From Terriglobia bacterium (lineage in GTDB: Bacteria; Acidobacteriota; Terriglobia; JAJPHL01): a DNA stretch of 64,000 bases. The notes beneath the pieces were generated by a model. The model did no database searches, was not told the DNA's origin, and saw only the letters and a list, made by a program, of their open reading frames with translations. This document shows positions 42,583-51,853 of the stretch, in pieces. How positions within the stretch are numbered: the first letter of the stretch is position 1; the number at the start of each line of letters is the position of its first letter. The stretch spans positions 33,206 to 97,205 of the forward strand of contig JAJPHL010000014.1 in the NCBI GenBank assembly GCA_021325275.1. The letters are read 5' to 3'. Both the position numbers and the translations under genes were made by a program.

Positions 42583-43730
42583 AACTCCTCTTCTTTACTC
42601 CCGCGTTGCCCTGCGACACCGGGCAAGGTTCCGCCATGCGCGCCGGCATCGCGCTGGAAATCCTGGCCGAGGCGTTCGAGGTGATCGTGATTCATCAGGA
42701 TCTTTGGGGCAATCGCTCGGAGGTGATGAATTACGCTGCGGTCCGGAAATTCGCCGCCGATTACGTGCGTTTGCCGGCCACGGTCACGCCTGAAGCAATC
42801 CAGGATTTGGTCCAGAACCGGCTGTGCCGAAGTTCGTCCATCGCTGGAATGTACGTTTTTCGATTGGTCTCGGCGCCGCTCGCGATTCAGGTCGCGGCGC
42901 TTCTCGGAAATCCGGATCTAACCGCGGTGCTCGATCTCGATGACGACGAGTATGGCCGCGCGGAAAGATTTGTTCCGCTACGCGAAGCCGCCGGTGACCG
43001 CAAAACGGCCGATCAGTTGCGCGGTGAGCTATCGCGGCTAAACAAACTTCAGACGATTCTGCTCGGACGCTTCTCCGTGAATCTGCTGGCATCCGAAGAG
43101 GAGTGCGCCACATTGGCGGCGCGCCATCCAGGCCGGCGATTCCTCGTGCTTCCGAATGTCGTGCGCATGCCGGAGGCGCAGGCCAGCGTGCCGCGTGACG
43201 GGCTGTTGTTTCTCGGTACCCTCGACTATCTGCCGAACGCCGACGGCATCGAGTATTTCTGCGCGTCGATTCTTCCGTTGCTGCTGAGCGAATGCGCCGG
43301 CGTTACCACGCGCGTGGTCGGCCCGAATCCTCCGCCCGCGGTGCGCGCACTCGGCGCGCTGCCGGGCGTGACCATCGTGGGGCCTGTGAAGGAAGTCGGC
43401 CCGGAATATGCGCGCGCCCGTGCGGCGATTGTTCCTTTACGCGCCGGCAGCGGCACGCGGATCAAAATCCTGGAAGCATTTAGTTTCGGCACGCCGGTTG
43501 TTTCCACGTCCGCCGGCGCCGCTGGTCTGCGCGTGGAAAACGAAACGCATTTGCTGATCGCCGACACTCCGGAGGAATTCGCACGCGCCTGCCGTCGGCT
43601 CATGTCCGACGACGAACTCGCGGCCCGCCTGGCGCGAAACTCGCTCGCCTGGCTGCGTGAAACGCATTCGCTCGATCGGGTTCGCGATGTGCTCAAGCCG
43701 CTCTTTGCGGGGTCGGCGGGTCAAAACTGA
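42579..43730 (+). CDS. GT4 family glycosyltransferase (383 aa)
   Basis: ATG 42579 overlaps the preceding stop (ATGA) and begins a GT-B fold: MKLLFFTPALPCDTGQGSAMRA with the N-terminal Gly-rich loop. The C-terminal half has the donor-site features of GT4: DGLLFLGTLDYLPNADGIEYF, TTRVVGPNPPPAVRAL, AIVPLRAGSGTRIKILEAFSFGTPVVSTSAGAAGL (E-x7-E-like region). It is the last gene of the operon and converges with the MBOAT gene with a 10-nt overlap. It is likely a cytosolic sugar transferase on the same glycan. Confidence 0.88.
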   Translation: MKLLFFTPALPCDTGQGSAMRAGIALEILAEAFEVIVIHQDLWGNRSEVMNYAAVRKFAADYVRLPATVTPEAIQDLVQNRLCRSSSIAGMYVFRLVSAPLAIQVAALLGNPDLTAVLDLDDDEYGRAERFVPLREAAGDRKTADQLRGELSRLNKLQTILLGRFSVNLLASEEECATLAARHPGRRFLVLPNVVRMPEAQASVPRDGLLFLGTLDYLPNADGIEYFCASILPLLLSECAGVTTRVVGPNPPPAVRALGALPGVTIVGPVKEVGPEYARARAAIVPLRAGSGTRIKILEAFSFGTPVVSTSAGAAGLRVENETHLLIADTPEEFARACRRLMSDDELAARLARNSLAWLRETHSLDRVRDVLKPLFAGSAGQN

Positions 43731-45097
43731 AAATAAACAAACGGGATCGCTCGATCGATCACGCCGAACATTTCCAGAATAAACAGCATTAGGGTCAGTG
43801 CGGGTGTCTGCACCCAGACGGGCGCTTCCAAGAAGCGCTCCGTCAACGAAGCATGTTCCTCCGCCAAGGCGATCGCCAGCGCGAGTCCCGCCAGTCCCCA
43901 ATGCCACGGTTCGAGCAACGATACACCACCGCGCGTGAACATCTGCGCGAGAATCTGCGCAAGGTCGCGGGTGGTTCCTGCGCGGAAAAACACCCAACCA
44001 ATCATGGCCATCGCAAAAGTAAACAATGCGCGAAGCGGATAGCGCCACGTTCGATCGCTATGCGCGGCGCGAGCGCCGAGTACAACACGCTCGATACTCA
44101 GAATGGCGCCGTGATACGCGCCCCACAGCAAGAATCTCCAGTTGGCGCCGTGCCACAAACCTCCCAGCACCATGGTGATCATCAAATTACGATACGTGTT
44201 CCACGTGCCGCGGCGGCTGCCGCCGAGAGGAATGTACAAGTAGTCGCGCAGCCACGACGACAGCGAAATGTGCCAGCGCCGCCAGAAATCGGTGAGGCTC
44301 GTGGCCAGATACGGACGCCGGAAATTCTCCGGGAAGTGAAACCCGAACAAGAGCGCCATACCGATGGCCATGTCGGTGTATCCGGAGAAATCGAAGTAGA
44401 TTTGCATCGCGAACGCAAAGACTCCGCTCCACGCCGTGGAGGCGCCGGCATAATCTCCGACGTGATTGAAATAGTTGTCCGCCACAATCGCGAAGCGATC
44501 GGCAAAAGCCATTTTCTTCGTGAGTCCCAAGGCCGTCAGGAACATTCCGCGCGACACGTCGTCGACCGTCGGCGCTTTCCAGCCGAAGAGGTCGTGGAAG
44601 AAATTGCGAGCGCGCACAATGGGTCCCGCGACCAACTGGGGGAAAAAGCAAATGAACAACGCGTAATCCCAAGGATCGCGAACCGCCTCCTGTTCCCCGC
44701 GGTAGACGTCGACGAGGTAGGACATGCTTTGAAACGTGTGGAAGCTGATGCCCAGCGGCAAAATGATCTTGAGGTAATGATGAGGCAAATGCAACGCCGA
44801 CAGGTTCCAGGCGACGAAATTGTAGTACTTGAAGAATCCCAGAAATCCGAGGTTGGCCGAAAGGCCAAGGATCAACAGTGGGCGCTTTCGCTCGGGCGCA
44901 CGCTCCATCCAGATCGCCGCGGCGAAGTCGGTGGCGGTTAGCGCCAACAACAGCGGAATGAATCTCCAGTTCCAACTGGCATAGAAAAAATAACTCGCCG
45001 CCACGAGCAGATATCGCCGGAAACGCGGCGGCAGCGCGTAAAAAAGCGCCAGCACGACAAACAGGAACAAGAAAAACGGTGCGGTATTGAAGAGCAT
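43721..45097 (-). CDS. MBOAT-family O-acyltransferase, AlgI-like (458 aa)
   Basis: ATG 45097 (MLFNTAPFFLFLFVVLALFYALP) is the usual MBOAT opening; the upstream 24 residues of the track ORF are not needed. Family motifs: ASYFFYASWNWRFIPLLL, LGISFHTFQSMSYLVDVYRGE, FPQLVAGPIVRARNF, DFWRRWHISLSSWLRDYLYIPLGGSR and the catalytic-His region MVLGGLWHGANWRFLLWG. It has around ten membrane helices. AlgI-type proteins move acetyl or acyl groups across the membrane for polysaccharide O-acylation, normally with an SGNH/DHHW partner, which here is the next upstream gene. Confidence 0.93.
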   Translation of the reverse strand: MLFNTAPFFLFLFVVLALFYALPPRFRRYLLVAASYFFYASWNWRFIPLLLALTATDFAAAIWMERAPERKRPLLILGLSANLGFLGFFKYYNFVAWNLSALHLPHHYLKIILPLGISFHTFQSMSYLVDVYRGEQEAVRDPWDYALFICFFPQLVAGPIVRARNFFHDLFGWKAPTVDDVSRGMFLTALGLTKKMAFADRFAIVADNYFNHVGDYAGASTAWSGVFAFAMQIYFDFSGYTDMAIGMALLFGFHFPENFRRPYLATSLTDFWRRWHISLSSWLRDYLYIPLGGSRRGTWNTYRNLMITMVLGGLWHGANWRFLLWGAYHGAILSIERVVLGARAAHSDRTWRYPLRALFTFAMAMIGWVFFRAGTTRDLAQILAQMFTRGGVSLLEPWHWGLAGLALAIALAEEHASLTERFLEAPVWVQTPALTLMLFILEMFGVIDRAIPFVYFQF

Positions 45098-45098
45098 G

Positions 45099-46181
45099 CT
45101 AGTCCGGCCGCCCCACAATTTTGATGACGACCTCCACCAAGCGCGGCGTGAACTGCATCGCCCCGGCATGATTCAAATGGATGTAGTCTCTGAACAGTTC
45201 GGGATGTTCCAGATACTCGAACTCATGCTCCTCGGATAGAAAGACGTTGGGCCGGCTCGCCAGCTCTCGCAGCGCGGCACGAGGGTGAACCGGCAAGGGG
45301 GGAGGCGCGATCGGACCGCGAGGCAACCGCACAAAAACGATCTTGGTGCGACTGTTTTTGTAGTGGTCGAGTATGCGTCCAAACCACAAGCGTTTGTATT
45401 CGGCGAGTTCGGGTACCGCCACGCCCCGATACTGAATATAATTCGTGGCAATCTGGCGTTCCTGCGGGGTCATCGTCGCGGGGAAAATCGCTTTTCTCGT
45501 CGTCCAATCGATTTCGAGACCAACCACGCTCTTATCCCAGTTGGTGTAATCGTAAGGATGGCTTTGGCGCCAAAGGCGGGACTCGCGGACATTCTTGATT
45601 CTTCCTCTGGGATCGTCCAAAAGCGCGAGAACGTCGGCCTGATACACAACACCCTTCAGGATGGTCCCTCGAAACGCCGCGATTCGATTTTCAGGCTCGT
45701 GATAGGTCCAGGGAAAGTCCGCAGCATCGGACCAGCGTAGCCTGCTAATCACTTGGTGCATGTCTTGCAGGGCGTCGGCAAAATCGTAGCCGTAATCGTC
45801 GTAGTCGTCGACGCCGAACACGACGGCGCGATAGCGGTCCGCTTGCGGATCCAAGTCGCGAAGCAGGTAGTACCAAACTCGCGGATCGCTTCCGGCGACG
45901 CTTCCATTCCGAAAGATGTAGCCATACGCCGGCGCGATTTGATTGGCCACTTCCGGGTAGTATGCAAAACGCGAATTCCCTACCGTGAGAATGAGGTTGC
46001 CGCCCCTGGGACTTTGCTGCTCTCTGCGGAACGTGATTTCGAACCATCCTGCCGCGGAGATCGGTTCGATGTACGAGGGGTAGAGCTTGGTGCGAAAAAT
46101 CGCGATGTCCAGCAGGAGCACAAGGGCCATGGCGGAAAGCCACGCCGCGATCACTCGAGAAATTGTGGTTCGTTTGACCAT
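45099..46181 (-). CDS. SGNH/AlgJ-like membrane-anchored protein (360 aa)
   Basis: An N-terminal anchor (IAAWLSAMALVLLLDIAIF) is followed by a periplasmic domain with an SGNH-type block I, LILTVGNSRFAYYPEVANQI (nucleophile Ser in GNSR), and a C-terminal FRDYIHLNHAGAMQFTP, where D...H fits the catalytic pair. The two motifs are about 290 residues apart, and a long insertion lies between. The stop is only 1 nt before the MBOAT start, so the two genes act together. Such partners complete acyl transfer to the glycan after the MBOAT has moved the acyl group. It has no close named family known to me. Confidence 0.75.
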   Translation of the reverse strand: MVKRTTISRVIAAWLSAMALVLLLDIAIFRTKLYPSYIEPISAAGWFEITFRREQQSPRGGNLILTVGNSRFAYYPEVANQIAPAYGYIFRNGSVAGSDPRVWYYLLRDLDPQADRYRAVVFGVDDYDDYGYDFADALQDMHQVISRLRWSDAADFPWTYHEPENRIAAFRGTILKGVVYQADVLALLDDPRGRIKNVRESRLWRQSHPYDYTNWDKSVVGLEIDWTTRKAIFPATMTPQERQIATNYIQYRGVAVPELAEYKRLWFGRILDHYKNSRTKIVFVRLPRGPIAPPPLPVHPRAALRELASRPNVFLSEEHEFEYLEHPELFRDYIHLNHAGAMQFTPRLVEVVIKIVGRPD

Positions 46182-46190
46182 CCGAAACTC

Positions 46191-47348
46191 TTAGCCGCCG
46201 CCCGCGCGCCGCATCATGTCCGGCTGGAGTGCGGCGGCCGTCTCGCGGAAACGGCTCATGAACGGCTTCTCGAGAAAATAGTAGAGCGGCGCGGACATGG
46301 CAATCAGCGCAGGTATCATCAGGAAACAGAAGAGTAGCGAGGCTGTGGCCTGTGACCAAGACGCGGGAATCAACGGGACTAGATGCTTGCTGGTGCTCAT
46401 GATCAGGACCATGTGCCAGAGATAGAGCGTGTAGCACATGCCGCCCACGATGGTAACCAGACGTTGTCGAAAAAACCAGTTCGCCACACGTCCGCAAAAT
46501 GCGGCGACCACGATCACCATGATCATGAGCGGCTTGAGCCACTGCAGCCGCCACTCCCAACCTTCGGCATAAACAAGTCCGGAAAGGCAAACAACCGCGG
46601 CGACGTCCCAGAAGAAAAGCGATGCGCGCCGAAGGCGTCCTGTCGCGTAGAGATCCGCAAGCAGTATTCCGGCTAGGAAGAACGGAAGCTCGGTGACGAG
46701 CGTGTAATTCAAGCGCGGGGGGCCCATCGGTATCAGCAATTCGTAAACGAAGTAACTGGACAGAAGCATCAACGCGAGTTGGAACAAGCGGCGCTCAAGG
46801 CTGATTTTCCGAATGCGATACACCCAGACCAGCAACGGCGCTACCAGATAAAAACATACTTCGACTTCCAGCGACCAATTGGGGATGTTGATGGGATTGA
46901 AGGTTCCGAAGACGATCTGATGCAGATAAAACAGTCCGGCCAAATAATCCGGCAGTAAATGACGATGGTAGCCGGCTAACAAAAACATCGCCGTCAACGC
47001 CAGAATGTAGGGAGGCTCGATCCGTGTCAATCGCCGCAAGTAGTAGCGGCCCAGCTTGGGCGCGGGAACCTCACGCAGAGAATGCCGGGCGAATGGAAGG
47101 GAAACGATGAAACCGCTCAGCACAAAGAACATCTGCACGCCGATCGCGCCGGTAGAGATCACTTGAACGATGAGGCCGTTGTGGCGCTCCCAACCTTCCA
47201 GCGCGACGCCGCGATGGTACAACATGTAGTACGTGGCGTGCAGCGCCAGCACCGGAATGATCGCCAGAAAACGCAGCCCGTCGATTTCCGGGATGTATTC
47301 GACAGAAGAAGTGATGCGCGATAACTTTTTCGCGATCCAATCAGTCAT
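46191..47348 (-). CDS. Acyltransferase-3 family (OafA/YrhL-like) membrane protein (385 aa)
   Basis: ATG 47348 starts MTDWIAKKLSRITSSVEYIPEIDGLRFLAIIPVLALHATYYM, where IDGLRFLA and the following His are the family hallmark. Ten hydrophobic helices follow, with GVQMFFVLSGFIVSLPF, YLRRLTRIEPPYILAL and NIPNWSLEVEVCFYLVAPLL. These proteins O-acylate polysaccharides using cytosolic acyl-CoA. There is no C-terminal SGNH domain. It is the third acylation-related gene in a row in the 48064-43721 unit. The stop is 9 nt before the SGNH-like gene. Confidence 0.9.
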   Translation of the reverse strand: MTDWIAKKLSRITSSVEYIPEIDGLRFLAIIPVLALHATYYMLYHRGVALEGWERHNGLIVQVISTGAIGVQMFFVLSGFIVSLPFARHSLREVPAPKLGRYYLRRLTRIEPPYILALTAMFLLAGYHRHLLPDYLAGLFYLHQIVFGTFNPINIPNWSLEVEVCFYLVAPLLVWVYRIRKISLERRLFQLALMLLSSYFVYELLIPMGPPRLNYTLVTELPFFLAGILLADLYATGRLRRASLFFWDVAAVVCLSGLVYAEGWEWRLQWLKPLMIMVIVVAAFCGRVANWFFRQRLVTIVGGMCYTLYLWHMVLIMSTSKHLVPLIPASWSQATASLLFCFLMIPALIAMSAPLYYFLEKPFMSRFRETAAALQPDMMRRAGGG

Positions 47349-47356
47349 GGGTCCGG

Positions 47357-48064
47357 TCACGACGTTCGAACGCTCCGATGGAGCCAGTAGCGTTCCCAAG
47401 GATGATCGCGCTTATAGGGATTCTCGGTTTCAACGTAGCCGTTGGCGGCCAGCAAATCGGAAAGTTGCGGCGCGATCGTGCCGTCTACTTCGCAACTCAG
47501 CGCCAGAAAGCGGTATTCGTCGAAGGGGAAATCGCCGAGCGCCTCGAACTCGCTTCCTTCGATATCGAAAGCTCCATATTCGATTTCATGCGGCGCGTTG
47601 TGTCGGCGCAAAAGGTCGACGAGCGTGGATGCCTCTTTGGCAACCGTTACGCCGGAAGCAGCCACTTCCGCGCCGCGATACTTGTATCGCACGAGCGCCT
47701 CGCGTACGCCGCTGAGATAAGGGCTGGTGTCAATGCCAATGGGCGCCATCACGTATTCGGCGACGCCGTTCGTTCTCGCCAGACAAACGTTGGCATGAAT
47801 GCTGTTGGGACGATTCTGCTGGAGTTTCGCAAAGAACCAATCGTGTGGCTCAACGCAGATGCCCGTCCAGCCGAGTTGACGTTCCAACAGATAGCAGGAA
47901 CTGAACGCAATCCCGTCGCCCGCGCCCGCCTCGACGAAGTAGCCGTTTCTTTTGCCGGGGAAAACGACTTCGCGCACCCACAGATCGTTGGCGCACTCGC
48001 TCGTGTAGATCCGTTGCACGCCGTCAACGGTGAGCGACTTCAGCACGTTCCGAGCCCTCGGCAC
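47357..48064 (-). CDS. FkbM family methyltransferase (235 aa)
   Basis: The SAM-binding region is GYFVEAGAGDGIAFSSCYLLER followed by the acidic strand end GICVEPH. FkbM features include IEYGAFDIEGSEFEALGDFPFD and the domain-final FLALSCEVDG. FkbM methylases act on sugar hydroxyls in exopolysaccharides and natural products. The gene is full-length at the usual size. It starts with ATG 48064 and is divergent from the Wzm permease with 29 nt between start codons (or more if Wzm starts at 48154), so the two units share a promoter region. Confidence 0.9.
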   Translation of the reverse strand: MPRARNVLKSLTVDGVQRIYTSECANDLWVREVVFPGKRNGYFVEAGAGDGIAFSSCYLLERQLGWTGICVEPHDWFFAKLQQNRPNSIHANVCLARTNGVAEYVMAPIGIDTSPYLSGVREALVRYKYRGAEVAASGVTVAKEASTLVDLLRRHNAPHEIEYGAFDIEGSEFEALGDFPFDEYRFLALSCEVDGTIAPQLSDLLAANGYVETENPYKRDHPWERYWLHRSVRTS

Positions 48065-48093
48065 GTTGAATAGAATACCAGCTAATTCAAACG

Positions 48094-48972
48094 ATGCCGG
48101 GCGTCGACGTGTTAGATTTGGTCGGTGCGATCCTTATCGAACAGGAGAATGCGTTGCCGCTGACTGTCATCGAGGCGTCCCGGCGCGGGACTCTCTGGAC
48201 GAATGCAACCGAATACTTTGAATTCGCCACACTGCTGCGCCACTTGACGGTCCGCGATCTCCGCCTGCGCTTCCAAAATCCGCTGCTCGGAATCCTGTGG
48301 ACGATCTTGCAACCGTTGCTTCCGGCAATGATTTTTGCCGTGGTGTTCGCGCGCGTGTTGCAGCCGGCCACGGGCGGCGTGCCGTACTCGCTGGCGGCGC
48401 TGGCCGGATTCGTGCCGTGGAGTTTTTTCTCCACTTCCGTCTCCAGCGCCGGCATGACCTTCGTTTGGAACGCAAATCTCTTGAACAAAGTTTATTTCCC
48501 GCGAGGGATTTTACCAGCCAGCGCGATTCTGGCGAGTTCGGTGGAGCTGGCGACCGGTGCGATTCTCCTATGCGGTTGGAGCATCTGGTGCGGCTTTCCG
48601 CCCTGCGCAAGCTGGTTGTTGCTGCCGCTGCTGGCAGGTTACATCGCGGCCTTCGCTTTTTTTGCTTCACTGGGATTGGCAACGGCCAACGTGCTCAATC
48701 GCAACGTAAAGTTTGCGGTTCCGTTTGCCATGCAGTTGTGGATCTACGCGTCGCCGGTGATCTATCCGTCGTCTTTCGTGACCGGGCGGTGGCGCTGGCT
48801 ACTGGGACTCAATCCGCTCACCGCGGTACTCGAGGGATTCCGCACGGCGATCTACGGCGCGCCGCTCGACTCAATGTTATTCCTGATGTCGTTCTGCTCC
48901 GCGATTGTGTTCGCGACGGCGGCGGTGATCTTGTTTCGACATTTTGAAGATTTGATAGCGGAACGCGTATGA
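48094..48972 (+). CDS. wzm: ABC-2-type polysaccharide export permease, Wzm-like (292 aa, or 272 aa from a TTG)
   Basis: Six membrane helices and the family-typical N-terminal part TLLRHLTVRDLRLRFQNPLLGILWTILQPLLPAMIF identify a Wzm/TagG-type permease. A TTG at 48154 preceded by AGGAG (6-nt spacing) is an attractive alternative start, giving MPLTVIEASRRG; the track start 48094 lacks a clear ribosome-binding site. TAGAAT at 48071 could be its -10 box. Its partner is the Wzt-like ATPase at 48969, joined by an ATGA overlap. Together they would export an undecaprenyl-linked glycan to the periplasm. Confidence 0.9.
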   Translation: MPGVDVLDLVGAILIEQENALPLTVIEASRRGTLWTNATEYFEFATLLRHLTVRDLRLRFQNPLLGILWTILQPLLPAMIFAVVFARVLQPATGGVPYSLAALAGFVPWSFFSTSVSSAGMTFVWNANLLNKVYFPRGILPASAILASSVELATGAILLCGWSIWCGFPPCASWLLLPLLAGYIAAFAFFASLGLATANVLNRNVKFAVPFAMQLWIYASPVIYPSSFVTGRWRWLLGLNPLTAVLEGFRTAIYGAPLDSMLFLMSFCSAIVFATAAVILFRHFEDLIAERV

Positions 48973-50153
48973 GGCCGGCCATCCTCGCGGACAAACTGAG
49001 CAAGCGCTTTCCCCGCGGACAATCGGGCGAAACGTTTCTTGCGCTCGACGAACTCAGTTTCGAGGTCGCCGCCGGACATGCCGTCGGTATCGTCGGCAAC
49101 AATGGCGCGGGCAAATCGACGCTGCTGAAAATCCTGGCGCGCATTCTGCGGCCGACGTCGGGACGCGCGGTCCTGGATGGCCGCGTGGGAAGCTTGCTGG
49201 AAGTCGGCATGGGCTTTCATCCCGAACTTTCAGGCCGGGAGAATATTTTCCTCGCGGCCGCGGTGCTGGGCATGAAGCAATCCGAGATCGAGCGACGCCT
49301 CGATGCGATTATCGATTTTTCTGGCGTGGGGCCTTTTCTCGATAGTCCCGTGAAACAGTATTCCAGCGGCATGTACATGCGGCTCGCGTTCGCGGTCGCC
49401 GCGCATGTGGAGCCGGAAATTCTGCTCGTCGACGAAGTGTTGGCGGTCGGCGACGCGCAGTTTCAAAAAAAATGCCTGGAGCGAATGGAGAACCTAAGCC
49501 GCAACGGCCAGACGATTCTCTTCGTGTCGCACAGTCTCCAAGCGGTGGCGCGATTGTGCCGCACGGCGCTTTGGATCGATCGCGGCAAGTTGCGCGGGCA
49601 AGGACCCGTGGCGGAGGTGACGGCCGCGTATCTCAAGCAAGGCGCCGCAAATCCCGGCGAGCAAGTGTGGCCGGATGGATCGGACGCGCCCGGCGACGAT
49701 TGCGCACGATTGAGGCGCGTTCGTGTGGCCAATGCGTCGGGACAGACCGCGGCGAGCATCAATATCGCGGAGCCGTTCACGATCGATCTCGACTTTGCCG
49801 TCACGGCCGACGATCTGGTGCTTTTTCCGAGCATCCGCATCTTCAATGAATGGGGCACGGAAATCATTTGGTCGACCGATACCGGATCGCCGTGGCACGG
49901 CAAAGCGCGGCCGCGCGGCCGCCATCGCTGCACGATCAATTTCCCGGCAAATTGGCTGAACGAAGGCTTGATGTCGGTTACGGCCGCGGTGTCGTCCGGT
50001 TTTCCGGCGCGATTCCACTTCAATCAAGCCGACGCCGTTCATTTCCAAGCGACCGACGTACTCGGCCAGAAAAACGCACGCGGCGATTATCCTGATTCGA
50101 TCACCAGTGTCATGCGTCCCTTGCTCCAGTGGACGATCCAGGTGGATTCGTGA
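48969..50153 (+). CDS. wzt: ABC-2-type polysaccharide exporter ATPase, Wzt-like with C-terminal binding domain (394 aa)
   Basis: Walker A GNNGAGKSTLLKILA, the signature VKQYSSGMYMRLAFAVAAHV, and Walker B ILLVDEVLAVGDAQF are all present. The next motif, KMENLSRNGQTILFVSHS, contains the switch His. A Wzt C-terminal beta-sandwich (residues 255-394; EPFTIDLDFAVTADDLVLFPSIRIF) is the domain that in some Wzt proteins recognises a terminating modification on the exported chain. The methyltransferase and acyltransferases nearby could supply such a cap, consistent with a Wzt-type length-control logic (inference). Confidence 0.93.
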   Translation: MRPAILADKLSKRFPRGQSGETFLALDELSFEVAAGHAVGIVGNNGAGKSTLLKILARILRPTSGRAVLDGRVGSLLEVGMGFHPELSGRENIFLAAAVLGMKQSEIERRLDAIIDFSGVGPFLDSPVKQYSSGMYMRLAFAVAAHVEPEILLVDEVLAVGDAQFQKKCLERMENLSRNGQTILFVSHSLQAVARLCRTALWIDRGKLRGQGPVAEVTAAYLKQGAANPGEQVWPDGSDAPGDDCARLRRVRVANASGQTAASINIAEPFTIDLDFAVTADDLVLFPSIRIFNEWGTEIIWSTDTGSPWHGKARPRGRHRCTINFPANWLNEGLMSVTAAVSSGFPARFHFNQADAVHFQATDVLGQKNARGDYPDSITSVMRPLLQWTIQVDS

Positions 50154-51853
50154 AGGCGCGCCACCTTAACGCGATGGTAGGCGCCGCGCTCTTGGCGGGT
50201 GTTCTGCTGCGGCTTTGGCACTTGGACGCCGACCCGCCGCCGTTTCTTTCTCTTGATTTCGGCGACGAAGGAACCTGGGCGTTCAGCGCCCGCAACAAAC
50301 TGATCGAAGGCTGCTGGAATTGCGGTCCGTACAATTTGGCGTTCTTCACCGCGCCGCTGTACTCGCTGTTGTCCTACGTCGCGATGCGCGCCGGCGGCCT
50401 GACCCTGTGGACCATCCGCTTTCCCGCCGCGCTCGCGGGAATATTCAGCGTAATCCTTTTCTGGCAATTTCTTCGCCGCGTTTGGGATGCGCAAAGCGCC
50501 GCCGTGGCGACGGCCTGGTTTTCCCTCTGCCAATTTCATGTGGCCCACTCGCGCGTCGGATTAGTGGAGTCCACGCTGCTGGCGGCCGAAATGCTGGTGT
50601 GGGGATGCTTGTACATCCCTGGTCGAATTGCCGTCACCGTCGCGGGACTCCTTTTCGGCGCGAGTTTCCTTTTGAAGCACGTGGCCGCGCAAGACGTGCC
50701 GGCGCTACTGCTGATCTTCGTAGCTGGATGGGCGGCAGGGCGACGGCGCGCTACCGACGCCGTGTGGTTCATCGGCGGCCCGCTCACAATTCTCCTCGGC
50801 TATTTCCTTATTCGAGGGATTTCAATCGTTGAATGGGCCCGCACAATCAAGGCCATGACGGCATGGGGCGCCACCGTGCACGGCGTGCCCGCTTTTTTCG
50901 CCAACACCGCGTTGCTATGGATGTTCTTCCCGGCGATCGGATCGCTGGTCTATCTGTTTTCGCTACGATTTCCGGAGGGTCTTTCCGGTTGGCGAGCGTT
51001 TTGCCGCGAGAGGCAGCTCGAAGCGTACGCGGCGGCGATCGTGATCGGAAACGCCGCGGGGATCATGGTGAACACGTATCAGCCGGAGCGTCGATTTCTG
51101 ATGTTAACGCCGGCGGCGATTGTTTTGGCGACAGCCGCATGGAAAGAGCTTCGCGGTTCCGCGGCGCGCCGGCCGATCCTCGGAGTCGTGTCGGCGTTCT
51201 GTGTCGGCTTTCTCGTCTTGCGAGTGACAGTCAGCGGATTTGGCGAGTACCTGGAGATTTTCCGCCGCTCCCTGTTCAATCCGCCCGATCATCTTTTCCC
51301 GATGCAGTTGCTGGCCGCCGCTGCGATGGCGTTGGTCTTCCGCAAAATACGTCTCACGCCAATGCTCGCCTCGACTGCGCTCAGTGCGGCGTTAGCAGTG
51401 GAGTTGGCGTTGTGCGCCACGTGGCTTCCGCGACCGACTTACGAGGTGAAATCTTCGTTCGCGGAAATCGCGTCTTTGCCCTACAACGGTCCGTTGCTGA
51501 CGAACACCGATTCGCTGTCGGTCGCGTTGGGATTTGCAGGCTGCTTGCGGGTATTCGGTCCGGGCATTCACGACGGACGTGTGGACAATCGCTTCCTCTA
51601 CCATTTGAGAGTCGAGCGCGCCAAGCGGCGTAGCTTCGACAGCGCGGACCCCGTGGAATACCGCGCGGTTCTGCCACCGTTTCCATTTATTCCGTGGGGA
51701 AGCCGCCTGGTGAAATCTTTCGTCGCGGCGCCGGGAGTCGGCGGACGCCCGCCGCGAGAGCGCCATTGGTTGTGGATCAACCCTTTTGTGGCGCGCGGGC
51801 CGGGAAAATGCTGCGCTCTTAGTTGGCCGCCGGTTTCTCCACGCGCTCGATGA
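50150..51853 (+). CDS. GT39-like multi-pass membrane glycosyltransferase (567 aa)
   Basis: The GTG at 50150 overlaps the Wzt TGA (GTGA) and is preferred over the track start 50129. The product is paralogous to the 8587-10350 protein throughout: VALLAGVLLRL/ALLAGVLLRL openings, DADPPPFLS(L/T)DFGDE, and shared blocks with WAFSARN, AGGLTLWTIRFPAALAG, FHVAHSRVGLVE and NTYQPERRFLMLTPAAIVLATA. GT-C enzymes of this type act at the outer leaflet and could extend or cap the exported glycan. It is the third gene of the 48094-51853 operon. It overlaps the convergent M56 gene by 35 nt. Confidence 0.84.
   Translation: MKARHLNAMVGAALLAGVLLRLWHLDADPPPFLSLDFGDEGTWAFSARNKLIEGCWNCGPYNLAFFTAPLYSLLSYVAMRAGGLTLWTIRFPAALAGIFSVILFWQFLRRVWDAQSAAVATAWFSLCQFHVAHSRVGLVESTLLAAEMLVWGCLYIPGRIAVTVAGLLFGASFLLKHVAAQDVPALLLIFVAGWAAGRRRATDAVWFIGGPLTILLGYFLIRGISIVEWARTIKAMTAWGATVHGVPAFFANTALLWMFFPAIGSLVYLFSLRFPEGLSGWRAFCRERQLEAYAAAIVIGNAAGIMVNTYQPERRFLMLTPAAIVLATAAWKELRGSAARRPILGVVSAFCVGFLVLRVTVSGFGEYLEIFRRSLFNPPDHLFPMQLLAAAAMALVFRKIRLTPMLASTALSAALAVELALCATWLPRPTYEVKSSFAEIASLPYNGPLLTNTDSLSVALGFAGCLRVFGPGIHDGRVDNRFLYHLRVERAKRRSFDSADPVEYRAVLPPFPFIPWGSRLVKSFVAAPGVGGRPPRERHWLWINPFVARGPGKCCALSWPPVSPRAR

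Noticed and set aside
36633-43730. A classical lasso-peptide or PQQ biosynthesis cluster
   Set aside because: No asparagine-synthetase-like cyclase, transglutaminase-like peptidase, radical SAM gene or separate precursor gene is present in the window.
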